64,000 nucleotides of DNA from the NCBI RefSeq assembly GCF_900093605.1, contig NZ_FLYE01000044.1:119097-183096 (forward strand), given 5' to 3'. The number at the start of each line of letters is the position of its first letter. Within the stretch, counting starts at the first letter, position 1. Positions 16,319-25,545 of the stretch are shown one piece after another. The DNA comes from Candidatus Terasakiella magnetica. GTDB lineage: Bacteria > Pseudomonadota > Alphaproteobacteria > Rhodospirillales > Terasakiellaceae. The translations under genes were made by a program, and so were the position numbers. Under the pieces are notes generated by a model. That model was not told the origin of the DNA, made no database searches, and was given only the letters and a program-made list of their open reading frames with translations.

Positions 16319-17244
16319 TGATCTTTTCCTGTCAAAATATGTTCCGGCACGCCCAACGCATCGGCTAGTTTTTTGGCATCTCCCGTAATGCCTGCACCGG
16401 GTTTAAGCGGTTTTTGCTGGCTGGGGTCATCTTTCCACGCGGTCATGAACATGACTTGGAAGGTGGCAGGCACACGCCCATCATCACCGGTAAATTCTTC
16501 CATATATTTCTGCATGGCCTTAAAGATCAATTCACGTTTGGTGAAGTTTTTGCGCCGCTCCAGCACTTTATTATTTTCGCCCATGCCTTTTAAATCTTTT
16601 AAAAGCTTCATGGGGTTTTCATAGCGCACATCAATGCTATCGGCATCCACCACAGGCAGGTTGAAACCTGCGCGTTGTAACAACATGCCCGCATCGCGCA
16701 CATCTGCAAAAGGCGAGATGCGCGGGCTGATGCCGCCATCAACTTCCATCTCCGTCTCATTTAAGCATTGGCGCAGCTCGCGCAAAGTTTCCGTGCCAAA
16801 CATGGTACCGATAAACAGCCCGTCAGGTTTTAGGCAACGGTTGATTTGCAGCAAGGCACCGGGCAGATCATTCGTCCAATGAAGGCTAAGGTTGGAAACG
16901 ATCAGATCAAAACTGTTGGGCGCAAAGGGCAAGAATTCTTCATCTACCACAAGGCTTGTCGCATTTTGGGCATTTGCGCGTTTGACCATTTTTTCTGATA
17001 GGTCACATTGGATGAGTTTTTTCACCTTGGGGTAATCACGCAGCACGCTGGCAACATCCCCGCCATGGCAGCCAATATCAAGGGCAAGGGGGAAATCACG
17101 CACCACATCATCAAGGCGATCACACAAACGCGCGGCCACTTCTTTATGGAGAAAATCGAAATCAGGCCAGCTTTCAGCGGCGCGATCGCGGTGTTTGCGC
17201 ACCATCTTGCGGTCAAACACATTCATGATTTCGATATCGGACAT
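16315..17244 (-). CDS. SAM-dependent methyltransferase-domain protein (BioC/NDUFAF5-like)
   Basis: The class I methyltransferase fold has motif LDIGCHGGDVASVL near residue 53 (motif I), the acidic IQCDLSEKMV strand, and the FDLIVSNLSLHWTNDLPGAL region. The opening NVFDRKMVRKHRDRAA and this core match the NDUFAF5-like/BioC-related proteins of alphaproteobacteria. NDUFAF5 hydroxylates an arginine of a complex I subunit and BioC methylates malonyl-ACP; the sequence does not decide between them. ATG 17244 is preferred (GAGG upstream); another ATG lies six codons earlier. It is divergent from comF. Confidence 0.82.
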   Translation of the reverse strand: MSDIEIMNVFDRKMVRKHRDRAAESWPDFDFLHKEVAARLCDRLDDVVRDFPLALDIGCHGGDVASVLRDYPKVKKLIQCDLSEKMVKRANAQNATSLVVDEEFLPFAPNSFDLIVSNLSLHWTNDLPGALLQINRCLKPDGLFIGTMFGTETLRELRQCLNETEMEVDGGISPRISPFADVRDAGMLLQRAGFNLPVVDADSIDVRYENPMKLLKDLKGMGENNKVLERRKNFTKRELIFKAMQKYMEEFTGDDGRVPATFQVMFMTAWKDDPSQQKPLKPGAGITGDAKKLADALGVPEHILTGKDQ

Positions 17245-17314
17245 AAAATCAGCCTCATCCATTCATAGAAGAATGAAAGACATAAAGCAGCATAGACAGG
17301 GACGTCAAACCCAA

Positions 17315-18025
17315 ATGGTACCGATTGCAAAAGTTTTAGACCTTTTATTACCCCCGCGCTGTGTTTCCTGCCAGAAAATGGTGGTGGAACATAAGACCCT
17401 GTGTCTAGACTGTTGGGAAGAAGCGAAATTTATCACAGCGCCTTTTTGCAAATGCTGCGGCCTGCCTTTTGAAATTGAGGTGGCAGAGGGGGCGATTTGT
17501 CTTCATTGTGCAAAACGCCGCCCGCCTTTTAAGGCCGCGCGCACGGTCTTTCCCTATGATGATTTTTCGCGACAATTGGTCTTGGCCTTTAAACATGGCG
17601 ATCGAACAGATCTTGCGCCAGTTTTTGCTGCATGGATGAAGCGCGCAGCCCCTGATTTAATTGAGCAAAGTGACGTGATTGTGCCAGTGCCGCTTCATTG
17701 GCGCAGGCTTGGAAAAAGGCGATATAATCAAGCAGGGCTTTTGGCAGGGGAGCTCGCAAAAATGAAGGGGATTCAGCACCAACCCCATTTGCTTAAACGT
17801 GTTCGCCACACCCCGCCCCAAGGCCTGCTTTCCAGAATGGCACGTCAAAAAAACCTGCAAGGCGCTTTTGTGGCAAGCCATGAGGTGGCTGATAAATCCA
17901 TTTTGTTAATTGATGATGTGCTGACCACAGGGGCAACAGTGCTGAATTGCACCAAGGTGTTATTACAGGCAGGCGCGCGCGATGTGCGGGTTTTGACCTT
18001 GGCACGGGTTATTCATAAAGAATAG
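17315..18025 (+). CDS. comF: ComF family phosphoribosyltransferase-like protein
   Basis: The N-terminal zinc-finger region has four CxxC pairs (CVSC, CLDC, CKCC and CLHC, spread over residues ~14-66). The C-terminal type I phosphoribosyltransferase fold has the PRPP-loop motif LLIDDVLTTGATV. ComF proteins are tied to DNA uptake in competent bacteria and possibly to repair; the activity is not established. The start is uncertain: ATG 17315 begins the conserved MVPIAKVLDLLLPPRC, and ATG 17273 is an in-frame alternative. Confidence 0.9.
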   Translation: MVPIAKVLDLLLPPRCVSCQKMVVEHKTLCLDCWEEAKFITAPFCKCCGLPFEIEVAEGAICLHCAKRRPPFKAARTVFPYDDFSRQLVLAFKHGDRTDLAPVFAAWMKRAAPDLIEQSDVIVPVPLHWRRLGKRRYNQAGLLAGELAKMKGIQHQPHLLKRVRHTPPQGLLSRMARQKNLQGAFVASHEVADKSILLIDDVLTTGATVLNCTKVLLQAGARDVRVLTLARVIHKE

Positions 18026-18095
18026 CAGGCTGGTAAAAGCATTCTTTCATGCTATATGAATAAGCAACGATGAAATGATGATAGAGTTTGAGACG

Positions 18096-18353
18096 ATGCC
18101 TAAAATTGAGATTTACACCACCCGCATCTGCCCTTATTGCCTGCGCGCAAAAGCCTTGCTTTCTGATAAAGGCGTTGGGTTTAAGGAAATTGATGTAAAT
18201 GCCGGGCCGGACTTGCGCCAAGAAATGATGAAGCGCGCAAATGGTGGTTATACCGTGCCGCAAATTTTCATCAATGAAGAACATATCGGCGGCTGTGATG
18301 ACCTTTATGCCTTGGAACGCGCCGGGCAACTCGATGGTAAGCTGGCTGTTTAA
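18096..18353 (+). CDS. grxC: Glutaredoxin 3
   Basis: The 85-residue thioredoxin-fold dithiol oxidoreductase has active site C12-P-Y-C15, the cis-proline segment YTVPQIFI and the glutathione-binding GGCDDL. It reduces disulfides using glutathione. The start at ATG 18096 gives the standard length; two ATGs further upstream (18075, 18078) would add an atypical tail. It is followed after 17 bases by the amidase gene. Confidence 0.95.
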   Translation: MPKIEIYTTRICPYCLRAKALLSDKGVGFKEIDVNAGPDLRQEMMKRANGGYTVPQIFINEEHIGGCDDLYALERAGQLDGKLAV

Positions 18354-18370
18354 GGCCAAGGATTTTTAAG

Positions 18371-19192
18371 ATGACAAAAATGAAAGCAGCCTGTGTACAG
18401 GTTAATGCCAGCAGTGACATGGATGAAAATATCGCCACAGCTTGTGAGATGGTGCGCAAGGCAGCACACGAGGATGGGGCAAACCTGATCTGTCTGCCGG
18501 AAAATGTCGCCATGATGGAATTCGGCGGTCAAAATGTCATCGCGAAATCCTTTGTGCAAAGTGAGCATCCTGCCTTGAAAGCGTTTAGGGATTTAGCGCT
18601 TGAAACAAAAGCATGGCTGCTTATCGGCTCACTCGCCATCAAGCTTAAAAATGGCAAAGTCGCTAACCGTTCTTTCTTGCTCAATGATCAAGGTGAGATC
18701 ACAGGCCAGTATGATAAAATCCACCTGTTTGATGTGGATCTTGCCGGTGGGGAAAGTTATCGCGAGTCCAACACTTTTGATGGCGGGGATAAAGCTGTTT
18801 TGGCAGAGACCCCATGGGGCGGGCTTGGCATGACAATCTGTTATGATGTGCGTTTTCCCCATCTTTATCGCGCCTATGGGCAAAAAGGCGCAGCCATCAT
18901 GACCGTACCAGCAGCCTTTACCAAACAAACCGGTGAAGCCCATTGGAAAGTTTTATTGCGCGCGCGTGCCATTGAAAATGGTTGTTTCATTATCGCACCG
19001 GGGCAATGTGGCTCTCACAAAGGCGAGCGTGAAACCTATGGTCACTCCTTAATCATTGACCCATGGGGTACTGTGTTGGCAGAAGGCGGGGATGAGCCAT
19101 GCGTGCTCAGTGCTGAGTTGGATATGACTATGGTTGAAGCCACACGCGCCAAAGTACCCTCTTTACAACATGATCGTGACTATAGCTTTTAA
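18371..19192 (+). CDS. Carbon-nitrogen hydrolase (nitrilase superfamily, Nit1/YbeM-like)
   Basis: The 273-residue enzyme has the catalytic triad visible as Glu44 (LPEN), Lys116 (YDKIHLFD) and Cys157 (ICYDVRFP). The KIHLFDVD and CYDVRFPHLYR segments match Nit1-type enzymes, whose characterised members hydrolyse deaminated glutathione. Location next to grxC supports a glutathione-related repair role, by inference. AAGG lies upstream of the ATG. Confidence 0.93.
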   Translation: MTKMKAACVQVNASSDMDENIATACEMVRKAAHEDGANLICLPENVAMMEFGGQNVIAKSFVQSEHPALKAFRDLALETKAWLLIGSLAIKLKNGKVANRSFLLNDQGEITGQYDKIHLFDVDLAGGESYRESNTFDGGDKAVLAETPWGGLGMTICYDVRFPHLYRAYGQKGAAIMTVPAAFTKQTGEAHWKVLLRARAIENGCFIIAPGQCGSHKGERETYGHSLIIDPWGTVLAEGGDEPCVLSAELDMTMVEATRAKVPSLQHDRDYSF

Positions 19193-19203
19193 GGGCCTGT
19201 GAG

Positions 19204-20289
19204 ATGAACGCCATTGAGTTTTTGGACAAAGCCATTGAACTTAACCGATTGGGGGAGTTCATCAACGCGCTTAATCCTCAAACTTCTGGTGCTTTGGAAA
19301 CGGCTAATGAATATCTTGTTTGTCTGGATTACCTCTATAAAAAAGGGGATGAAGAGAGCCTTGATAAGCTCCATGAGATTACCCGGTCTAACAGCCCGCT
19401 TTATGTGCTTAATCTGACATACCGTCCGGCAAAGCTCGCCCTTGAAGGCAAGTTGGCTGAGGCAAAAGCTGTGTTTGAGGAACTGGAAAGAGCTTATCAA
19501 ACTCATGAAAATGCCCTGACCTATGATCTTCAGGTCTATGTCAAAAAGTTCCTGCGCCAAGGCCGTATGATTGATCTTGCTTTTAAAGCACAAGACCATC
19601 AAGCCTTTGAATTTGAAATCACCACTTCGAAGTTTTCAGACCATGATTATTTTGTTCTGGCGTCATGTAATGATATTTATTTCAAGCGATTTGGTGAGGG
19701 CTTTTTAAGCTCACTTGGGGGTGAAACACCGTGCCATATTCACTTGCTTAATCCTGAAAGTGATTTTGAAGATCGTGTTGAGCAGCTTTCAAAAACCTAT
19801 CCAAATTTGCGCATCACCACGGAAGTGGTGGAACATAATGCGACCATCTATGCCTGTCGACGTTTCCAACTGGCAGGAGCTTTGATGGATCATTACGGCT
19901 TGCCTGTGTGGATTTCTGATATTGATGTGGTGCTCAGTGATCAGGTTAAAAATGCGGATATGAGCAAGAGTGACCTTGCCCTTTTTAAAGTGACAAAGAC
20001 CATCAATCCGCTTGAGATCATGCATTTATCACTTTCTTATGTGAACCAGACGGAACGGGCAAAGCGCTTTATGGATATCTTGGGGCGTTATCTCACCGCC
20101 TTTCTTGCCAGCAGCCCTGCATATGATGAGAGCTGGGGGATTGACCAGTTGGGCTATTTAACTGCTGAGACACTAAGTGGTGCGGGGGTGAGTGATTTAC
20201 ATGAGCTCTGTCAGGCAGAGCTTGCTGATTTTCAACAAAATCAGAGTTCTTCTTTTGAAGAGAAATACGACCTGCGCATGGAGGGCTAG
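19204..20289 (+). CDS. Putative TPR-like / nucleotide-sugar transferase-like protein
   Basis: The N-terminal ~130 residues are helical and TPR-like (FLDKAIELNRLGEFINAL; KLALEGKLAEAKAVFEELERAY). From about residue 150 the chain looks like a GT-A glycosyltransferase: ASCNDIYFKRFGEGFLSSL, HIHLLNPESDF, then a DxD motif at D239-I-D241 in WISDIDVVLSD, and later YDESWGIDQLGYL. The acceptor and sugar are unknown. There is no signal peptide or membrane helix, so it is probably cytosolic. It starts 11 bases after the amidase and converges on smc with two bases between stops. Confidence 0.6.
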   Translation: MNAIEFLDKAIELNRLGEFINALNPQTSGALETANEYLVCLDYLYKKGDEESLDKLHEITRSNSPLYVLNLTYRPAKLALEGKLAEAKAVFEELERAYQTHENALTYDLQVYVKKFLRQGRMIDLAFKAQDHQAFEFEITTSKFSDHDYFVLASCNDIYFKRFGEGFLSSLGGETPCHIHLLNPESDFEDRVEQLSKTYPNLRITTEVVEHNATIYACRRFQLAGALMDHYGLPVWISDIDVVLSDQVKNADMSKSDLALFKVTKTINPLEIMHLSLSYVNQTERAKRFMDILGRYLTAFLASSPAYDESWGIDQLGYLTAETLSGAGVSDLHELCQAELADFQQNQSSSFEEKYDLRMEG

Positions 20290-20291
20290 CT

Positions 20292-23200
20292 TTAGCTATC
20301 GACCATTTCTTCTGCTTTTTGCAAATCGACTGAGACCAGTTGAGACACCCCACGCTCTGTCATGGTCACACCGAATAAGCGGTGCATGCGCGCCATGGTC
20401 ATGCGGTGGTGGGTGATGATGAGAAAGCGGGTGTGACCGCTTTGGGCCATTTCTTCCAACATGGTACAAAAACGATCCACATTGGCATCATCAAGCGGGG
20501 CATCGACCTCATCAAGGACGCAAATGGGGGCCGGATTGGTCAAGAAAACCCCAAACAGCAAAGCAAGGGCGGTAAGGGCCTGTTCGCCCCCTGAAAGCAG
20601 GGAGAGGATTTGCATGCGTTTACCCGGTGGCGAGGCCATAATTTCAAGGCCAGCTTGAAGCGGGTCTTCATCTTCAATCAGCTCCAGATGGGCCTGACCA
20701 CCGCCAAACAGGCGGGTAAACAGGTCTTGGAAATGCTGGTTGACCTCGTTAAAGGAGGTTAGCAGGCGATCACGTCCCTCACGGTTAAGCTCATTAATGC
20801 CTTGGCGCAATTTATCAATGGCTTTAAGCAGGTCATCGCGCTCTGAATTCATGGTCTGGACTTGCTCGGTCAGCTCTTCCAGTTCTGTTTCAGCGCGCAA
20901 ATTTACAGGCCCCATGGTGTCGCGCTCGCGATGGAGGCGGTCTACGCGTTTTTCAGCTGTTTCCACATCGGGCAGTTCTGAGCCTTCATCAATCTCAGCA
21001 ATGTCAGAAAGTTCTTCAGGCTTGCAATCAAGGCGCTCGCGGATACGCTCAGCAAGGGATTGGCACAGTTGTTTGCCTTGTTCTACGTGGGATTCAAAAC
21101 GCACACGTTCTTCACGGCATTTTGCCAGCTCGGTTTCGGCTTGGCGCGCATGGCTATCCACATCGCGCAGGTGGCCTTCCGCCTCAGCCAGTTTATCGGC
21201 GCAGAATTTGCGTTTTTCTTCTGAGCGTTCAATGCCTTCAAACAAGGCTTGGCGTTTTTCTTCAATCTCTTGGGGGCGCTCAGCAAGGGTTTCTAATTCT
21301 TCAATCAGAGTTTCTTTGCGCAAAACCAAATCTTCAATATGGCGCACGGCCCGCTCAGAGCGTTTTTTCCAAGACTCAATTTCGTCACCAATTTCACTTA
21401 GGCGGCGTTTGCGGTTTTCTGCATCACGTGCGATACGCTCAAAAGCGCTTTGATGATCCAGCAACAGATTGCGTTTTTCAGCCAGTTCTTCGCGCAATAA
21501 GGCAAGCTGCTCACGGCCCTCATCACCAACGGGCAGCTCTTCTAACTGCTCGCTGGTTTCTTCATAGGCTTCTTGAACTTCTTCGCCCTCTTGAAGGCAG
21601 CGCTCAAGGCTTTCATTGATATTTTCAAGCTTGGCTTCAAAACTGGCCAGCTTATTTTGCAAGGTGCTTAGCTGGTTTTGTGCATCTTTCACCTGAGAGT
21701 TGGTCTGGCGCAATTCTTCGCGCAGCTGTTTTTCAGCCTCGTTGCTTTGTGCTTCGCTCTCTTTGGCAAGCTCTAGACGTTCTTGGGCAACATCGCCTTT
21801 GATGCGCGCATCTTCCCATTGGCTGCGAATTTCAGCTAAGCGGTTTTTCTGTTTTAGGCGAATGGCTGCTGCGCTTGGTGCACCGGGCAAGCTGATAAAT
21901 CCATCCCAACGCCACATCCCCCCTTCTTTTGAGACAATGCGCTGGCCTTGTTGCAGGCTGGCTTGTAAGGCATGAGCCTCATTTGCGGTATCAACCACAC
22001 CGATTTGGGCAAGGCGGCGTTTAAGCTCGCTTGGACCTTTGGCAAATTCTGAAAGAAAGGCCATACCAGAAGGGAGCAAGATGGGAGATTTTAGCGCAGG
22101 TAATTCTTCCCAATGAAGGGTTGCTTCTTTATCGCGCGATGCAGAAAGATCATCACCAAGGGCTGAACCAAGCGCTGCTTCATAGCCGGGCTCCACACTC
22201 ACATCATCCAAGATGGGTTTACCGGCCTCTTCGCTTTGTGGGTCAAGCAGCTCAGCCAGTGCATCTTCTTCGGCTTCTAGTTTGGCAAGGACGGCTTCGC
22301 ATTCACGTAAATGTTCAAGCGCTGTTTGTACCGCTTGGCGGGCCTCAACGCGTTTTTGCTCAGCCTGTTCAATGGCTTCTTCTTGTAAGGCTTGGCGCTC
22401 ACGGCTTTCTTCCATGCGCGCTTCAGCTTGCATCAAATCATCTTGTGAAATGCGCGTGGCTTCAAGCTCGTTTTTTTGACGTTGCAAATCATCCTTGCGC
22501 ACTTGAAGCTTTGAAAGTTGGCTGGCAAGCTCATTAAGGCGGTTTTTCAGGCTGTTGCGCTTGGCCTCACTTTGGGCAACTTCTTCGGTGAGCTCATTGA
22601 TGCGCTCTTCGCGGTTTGCCACTTCTTCCTTGATGATCTCAAGGCGCTCTAGGGCCTCTTCGCGCAGCATGTCATCATCTTCACCTTGAACGAGGATGTT
22701 TTCACGTTCATTTTCAAGACGGGTATGGGCGGCTTGGGCATCTTTGGAAAAATCCGTTTCGCGCTCAAGGTCCTGCTCGGCTTGATGAAGGCGGCGTTGC
22801 AGTTCAAGTTTTACTTCAGAAAGGCGCTTTTCATCGCCATCAAGCTGTTCGCGTGCAATCGACAGGCGATGGAGCTCAGCCCCGGCTGCGGCTTCTGCTT
22901 CGCGCAAGGCAGGTAAGTGGGTTGAGGCTTCGGCCTGAACTTTTGAGGCCTCAGCTGCACGCGACGTTAGCTCATTAACGCGGGTCTCTGCCTCTTTATA
23001 AGATTTGCGCGCTTTATCCATTTCATCAAGCGCATCGCCCCAACGCATGTGAAAAAGCAGGCTTTCAGCCTTGCGGATACGATCAGAAATGGTGCGATAA
23101 CGGCTGGCTTGGCGGGCTTGTTTTTGGAGGTTTTTCTGCTGGGTTTCCAGTGTGATCAATACATCATCAAGGCGACCAAGGTTGGTTTCAGCCCCGCGCA

Positions 23201-23753
23201 GACGTAATTCCGCCTCATGTCGGCGTGAATGTAGCCCTGTGATCCCGGCGGCTTCTTCCAAGATCATGCGGCGTTGTTGGGGTTTGGCACTGATAATCGC
23301 GCCAATTTTACCTTGGCTCACCATGGCGGTGGAACGCGCACCTGTGGCGGCATCGGCAAAAAGAAGCTGCACATCGCGTGCGCGCACATCATTGCCGTTT
23401 ACTTTGTAGTTAGAACCTTTTTGACGTTCAATACGTCGTGTGACTTGAAGCTCAGCCTCATTGTTAAAAAGCGCTGGGGCTGTTCGATCAGAATTATCCA
23501 GCACAAGGCCGACTTCTGCCACATTGCGCGCCGGGCGGTTGCCACTGCCAGCAAAGATGACGTCATCCATCTCGCCACCGCGCATCTGTTTGGCAGAGGT
23601 TTCCCCCATGACCCAGCGTAGCGCTTCAACCAGATTGGATTTGCCACAGCCGTTCGGCCCGACCACACCGGTCAAACCGGAATTGATCAGGAGCTCAGAA
23701 TGATCCACAAAAGATTTAAACCCCGTCAGGCGGAGTTTCTTGAATTGAATCAA
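20292..23753 (-). CDS. smc: Chromosome segregation ATPase SMC
   Basis: Condensin subunit of 1153 residues that organises newly replicated chromosomes. The N-terminal head has Walker A GPNGCGKSNL (residues ~33-42). Two very long coiled coils flank a hinge around residues 500-640. The C-terminal head has the ABC signature LLSGGEQALTALALLF and Walker B ICVLDEVDAPLDD. The only usable start in frame is TTG 23753 (IQFKKLRLTGFKSF), since a stop lies four codons upstream. The scpA/scpB partners are not in the window. Confidence 0.97.
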   Translation of the reverse strand: MIQFKKLRLTGFKSFVDHSELLINSGLTGVVGPNGCGKSNLVEALRWVMGETSAKQMRGGEMDDVIFAGSGNRPARNVAEVGLVLDNSDRTAPALFNNEAELQVTRRIERQKGSNYKVNGNDVRARDVQLLFADAATGARSTAMVSQGKIGAIISAKPQQRRMILEEAAGITGLHSRRHEAELRLRGAETNLGRLDDVLITLETQQKNLQKQARQASRYRTISDRIRKAESLLFHMRWGDALDEMDKARKSYKEAETRVNELTSRAAEASKVQAEASTHLPALREAEAAAGAELHRLSIAREQLDGDEKRLSEVKLELQRRLHQAEQDLERETDFSKDAQAAHTRLENERENILVQGEDDDMLREEALERLEIIKEEVANREERINELTEEVAQSEAKRNSLKNRLNELASQLSKLQVRKDDLQRQKNELEATRISQDDLMQAEARMEESRERQALQEEAIEQAEQKRVEARQAVQTALEHLRECEAVLAKLEAEEDALAELLDPQSEEAGKPILDDVSVEPGYEAALGSALGDDLSASRDKEATLHWEELPALKSPILLPSGMAFLSEFAKGPSELKRRLAQIGVVDTANEAHALQASLQQGQRIVSKEGGMWRWDGFISLPGAPSAAAIRLKQKNRLAEIRSQWEDARIKGDVAQERLELAKESEAQSNEAEKQLREELRQTNSQVKDAQNQLSTLQNKLASFEAKLENINESLERCLQEGEEVQEAYEETSEQLEELPVGDEGREQLALLREELAEKRNLLLDHQSAFERIARDAENRKRRLSEIGDEIESWKKRSERAVRHIEDLVLRKETLIEELETLAERPQEIEEKRQALFEGIERSEEKRKFCADKLAEAEGHLRDVDSHARQAETELAKCREERVRFESHVEQGKQLCQSLAERIRERLDCKPEELSDIAEIDEGSELPDVETAEKRVDRLHRERDTMGPVNLRAETELEELTEQVQTMNSERDDLLKAIDKLRQGINELNREGRDRLLTSFNEVNQHFQDLFTRLFGGGQAHLELIEDEDPLQAGLEIMASPPGKRMQILSLLSGGEQALTALALLFGVFLTNPAPICVLDEVDAPLDDANVDRFCTMLEEMAQSGHTRFLIITHHRMTMARMHRLFGVTMTERGVSQLVSVDLQKAEEMVDS

Positions 23754-23774
23754 GGCGTGTAACTACCCTAGAAA

Positions 23775-23812
23775 TAAAAAAACGCACCGGATATTAGAGG
23801 TGCGTTTTTCTA
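23775..23812 (-). terminator. Terminator between dsbA and smc
   Basis: AAAAACGCACC (23778-23788) and GGTGCGTTTTT (23799-23809) form a perfect 11-bp stem with a 10-base loop and a T-run. It ends the dsbA transcript, so smc, 22 bases further on, needs a promoter of its own or read-through. Confidence 0.9.
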
Positions 23813-23838
23813 AAGGCAATTTTAAACTGAGAAGAAGC

Positions 23839-24429
23839 TTACTTGAGCTTGCTTTCAATGATGTTCTTGAACTTGGTATATTCACCGCCACCAACGACTT
23901 TTTCGCCATTAATCAGGAAGCTGGGTGTAGAATTGAAACCGTGAACATCCATGGCTTCTTTGCGCACAGCGATGATTTTATCGAGCAATTTTTCATTTGC
24001 GAGACACGAATCGATCTTGTCTTGAGACATACCAGCCAGTTTTGCCAATTTGAAAAGGCCTGCCAGCGGGTTGGTTTGGCTGACCCATTGTTGCTGTTGC
24101 TTCATCAAAAGGTCGCTAAATCCTGCAAAACGTTGCGGGTCCACACAGCGCGACAACATGGCGGCTGTTGCACCTACACGCTCAAACGGGAAGTCGCGGA
24201 AAATGACTTTTACTTTACCTGTTTCAATAAAGTCTTTTTTGATCTGAGGCAGGGTTTTGCTGTGGAAGTCTGCACAATGTGAGCAGGTGTAAGAGGCATA
24301 TTCAATCATGGTGACAGGGGCGTTTGGATCACCAATCACCTGTTCAGTATATTGAACCTCAGCCTTGGCAGTGAAGCTTGCAGTGGCAAGTGCAACAGTT
24401 AGGGCAATAAAACGGGCAATTTTTTTCAC
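23839..24429 (-). CDS. Periplasmic DsbA-like thiol oxidoreductase
   Basis: The 196-residue thioredoxin-fold protein has a signal peptide ending in FTAKA, then GDPNAPVTMIEYASYTCSHC with the redox pair C49/C52, and the cis-Pro segment GFNSTPSFLINGEKVVGG near the end. This is the DsbA/BdbD-like DSBA family that usually follows the DUF721 gene in alphaproteobacteria. It likely introduces disulfides in periplasmic proteins; CSHC instead of CPHC suggests a different redox potential. The start is GTG 24429, with GGAG upstream; a TTG five codons earlier lacks a good site. Confidence 0.92.
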   Translation of the reverse strand: MKKIARFIALTVALATASFTAKAEVQYTEQVIGDPNAPVTMIEYASYTCSHCADFHSKTLPQIKKDFIETGKVKVIFRDFPFERVGATAAMLSRCVDPQRFAGFSDLLMKQQQQWVSQTNPLAGLFKLAKLAGMSQDKIDSCLANEKLLDKIIAVRKEAMDVHGFNSTPSFLINGEKVVGGGEYTKFKNIIESKLK

Positions 24430-24548
24430 GGGAAAGCTCCACAATAAGAAAGGTATATTTTGTTAATGCAGAGGCTAGAGAGCGATTGTGGCAAAAAAAG
24501 GATACTCTCTTGAAAAAATATAATTTAGACTTGCCTAGTATGACGTAA

Positions 24549-25478
24549 TTACCCGTTTCGCGCCTTAATCAGTTTGCCTAATTCTTCAAAGGCTTTTTTC
24601 ATTTCTTTGTCTTTGATCTGATTAACCAGCTTTGCGGTTTGGGGATTTAGCTCATTGGCAGGCTGGATGCGCGCGGCCAAGACGTTATGGGCGATTTTTT
24701 CACCTGTTGTTGAACTTTCATCATAATAGCGTTTTGAAATGCGCACCTCTGTAATGGCTTTAAAACCAAAATGGCTGTTGATGCGAAAAACGATCTGGTT
24801 GCTGTTATGTTGAATGATGGTGTTAAAACCTTGACGTGCTTTAATAAACAGTGTGCCGTTTGTGCGCCCTTTTGGGGGGAACGTCACCCGCTCAGGCCGT
24901 GTGTTTTGGGCAAGGGCACTGCCGACAATCTTATCCCAATTGCGCAAGATATTGGCGCCCACAAGGCCAAGCTGGTTTAAGCCCGGTTCAATCACATCAA
25001 AGGTGAGTTCTTCCACCCCTTTGGCAAAGGCGTGGCGCACCGGGCGAATACGGGTTTTTGAGGCATCCCTATAATCATCGGGCAACAGGTGAGGGTTGGC
25101 ACGTGCAAAGGCTTTTTCCGCATCAAGGCGGGCCATTTCTTTGGCCTCATCAGTTTGCCCGATCAGAATGGCTTTTTGATAAGGCTGGCCTCTATCTGAG
25201 CTGAGCCAATCTTCAAAGGCCTGTTTAAATTGTTTAAGTGATTTTTTGCGTTTGGCATCTTGGCGCTTATAGGCATCATCGGCCTTATAGGCTTCTTCTG
25301 CTTTTTTTAAGAGCTGGACAGCTGTGCTTTCCCCGCCTGATTTTGCCAAGGCGCGTTCAAGTTTTTCAATTTGGTTTTGGGCTTTTTCAGAAGAGAGCCA
25401 TGCGCGAAAACGCTTAGACAGGCTGCGATTGCGCCGTCTTTCTTCGCGGGTGAGGAAATCTTCTAGGTTTGGTGACAT
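24549..25478 (-). CDS. DUF721 / DciA-like protein with long N-terminal extension
   Basis: The C-terminal third (around residues 175-250: NWDKIVGSALAQNTRPERV, TLFIKARQGFNTIIQHNSNQIVFRIN split by a short gap) matches the DUF721/DciA domain. In other bacteria this domain recruits or loads the replicative helicase DnaB. The first ~130 residues are an additional highly charged helical part with two similar segments (SKRFRAWLSSEKAQ and FKQAFEDWLSSDRGQ). At 309 residues it is much longer than usual single-domain members. It is divergent from mutY, as in many alphaproteobacteria. Confidence 0.75.
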   Translation of the reverse strand: MSPNLEDFLTREERRRNRSLSKRFRAWLSSEKAQNQIEKLERALAKSGGESTAVQLLKKAEEAYKADDAYKRQDAKRKKSLKQFKQAFEDWLSSDRGQPYQKAILIGQTDEAKEMARLDAEKAFARANPHLLPDDYRDASKTRIRPVRHAFAKGVEELTFDVIEPGLNQLGLVGANILRNWDKIVGSALAQNTRPERVTFPPKGRTNGTLFIKARQGFNTIIQHNSNQIVFRINSHFGFKAITEVRISKRYYDESSTTGEKIAHNVLAARIQPANELNPQTAKLVNQIKDKEMKKAFEELGKLIKARNG

Positions 25479-25545
25479 GAAAGGCCCTTGTCATTTTGTT
25501 AAACAGAGAATACTCCTATCTGCAGGAAAATCACAGTAGGTATTT

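Noticed and set aside
20740-21453. Long + strand open frame (237 codons) inside smc
   Set aside because: It is Ser/Arg-rich and opposite the SMC coiled coil, whose Glu/Leu/Arg codons keep the reverse frame open. No family resemblance.
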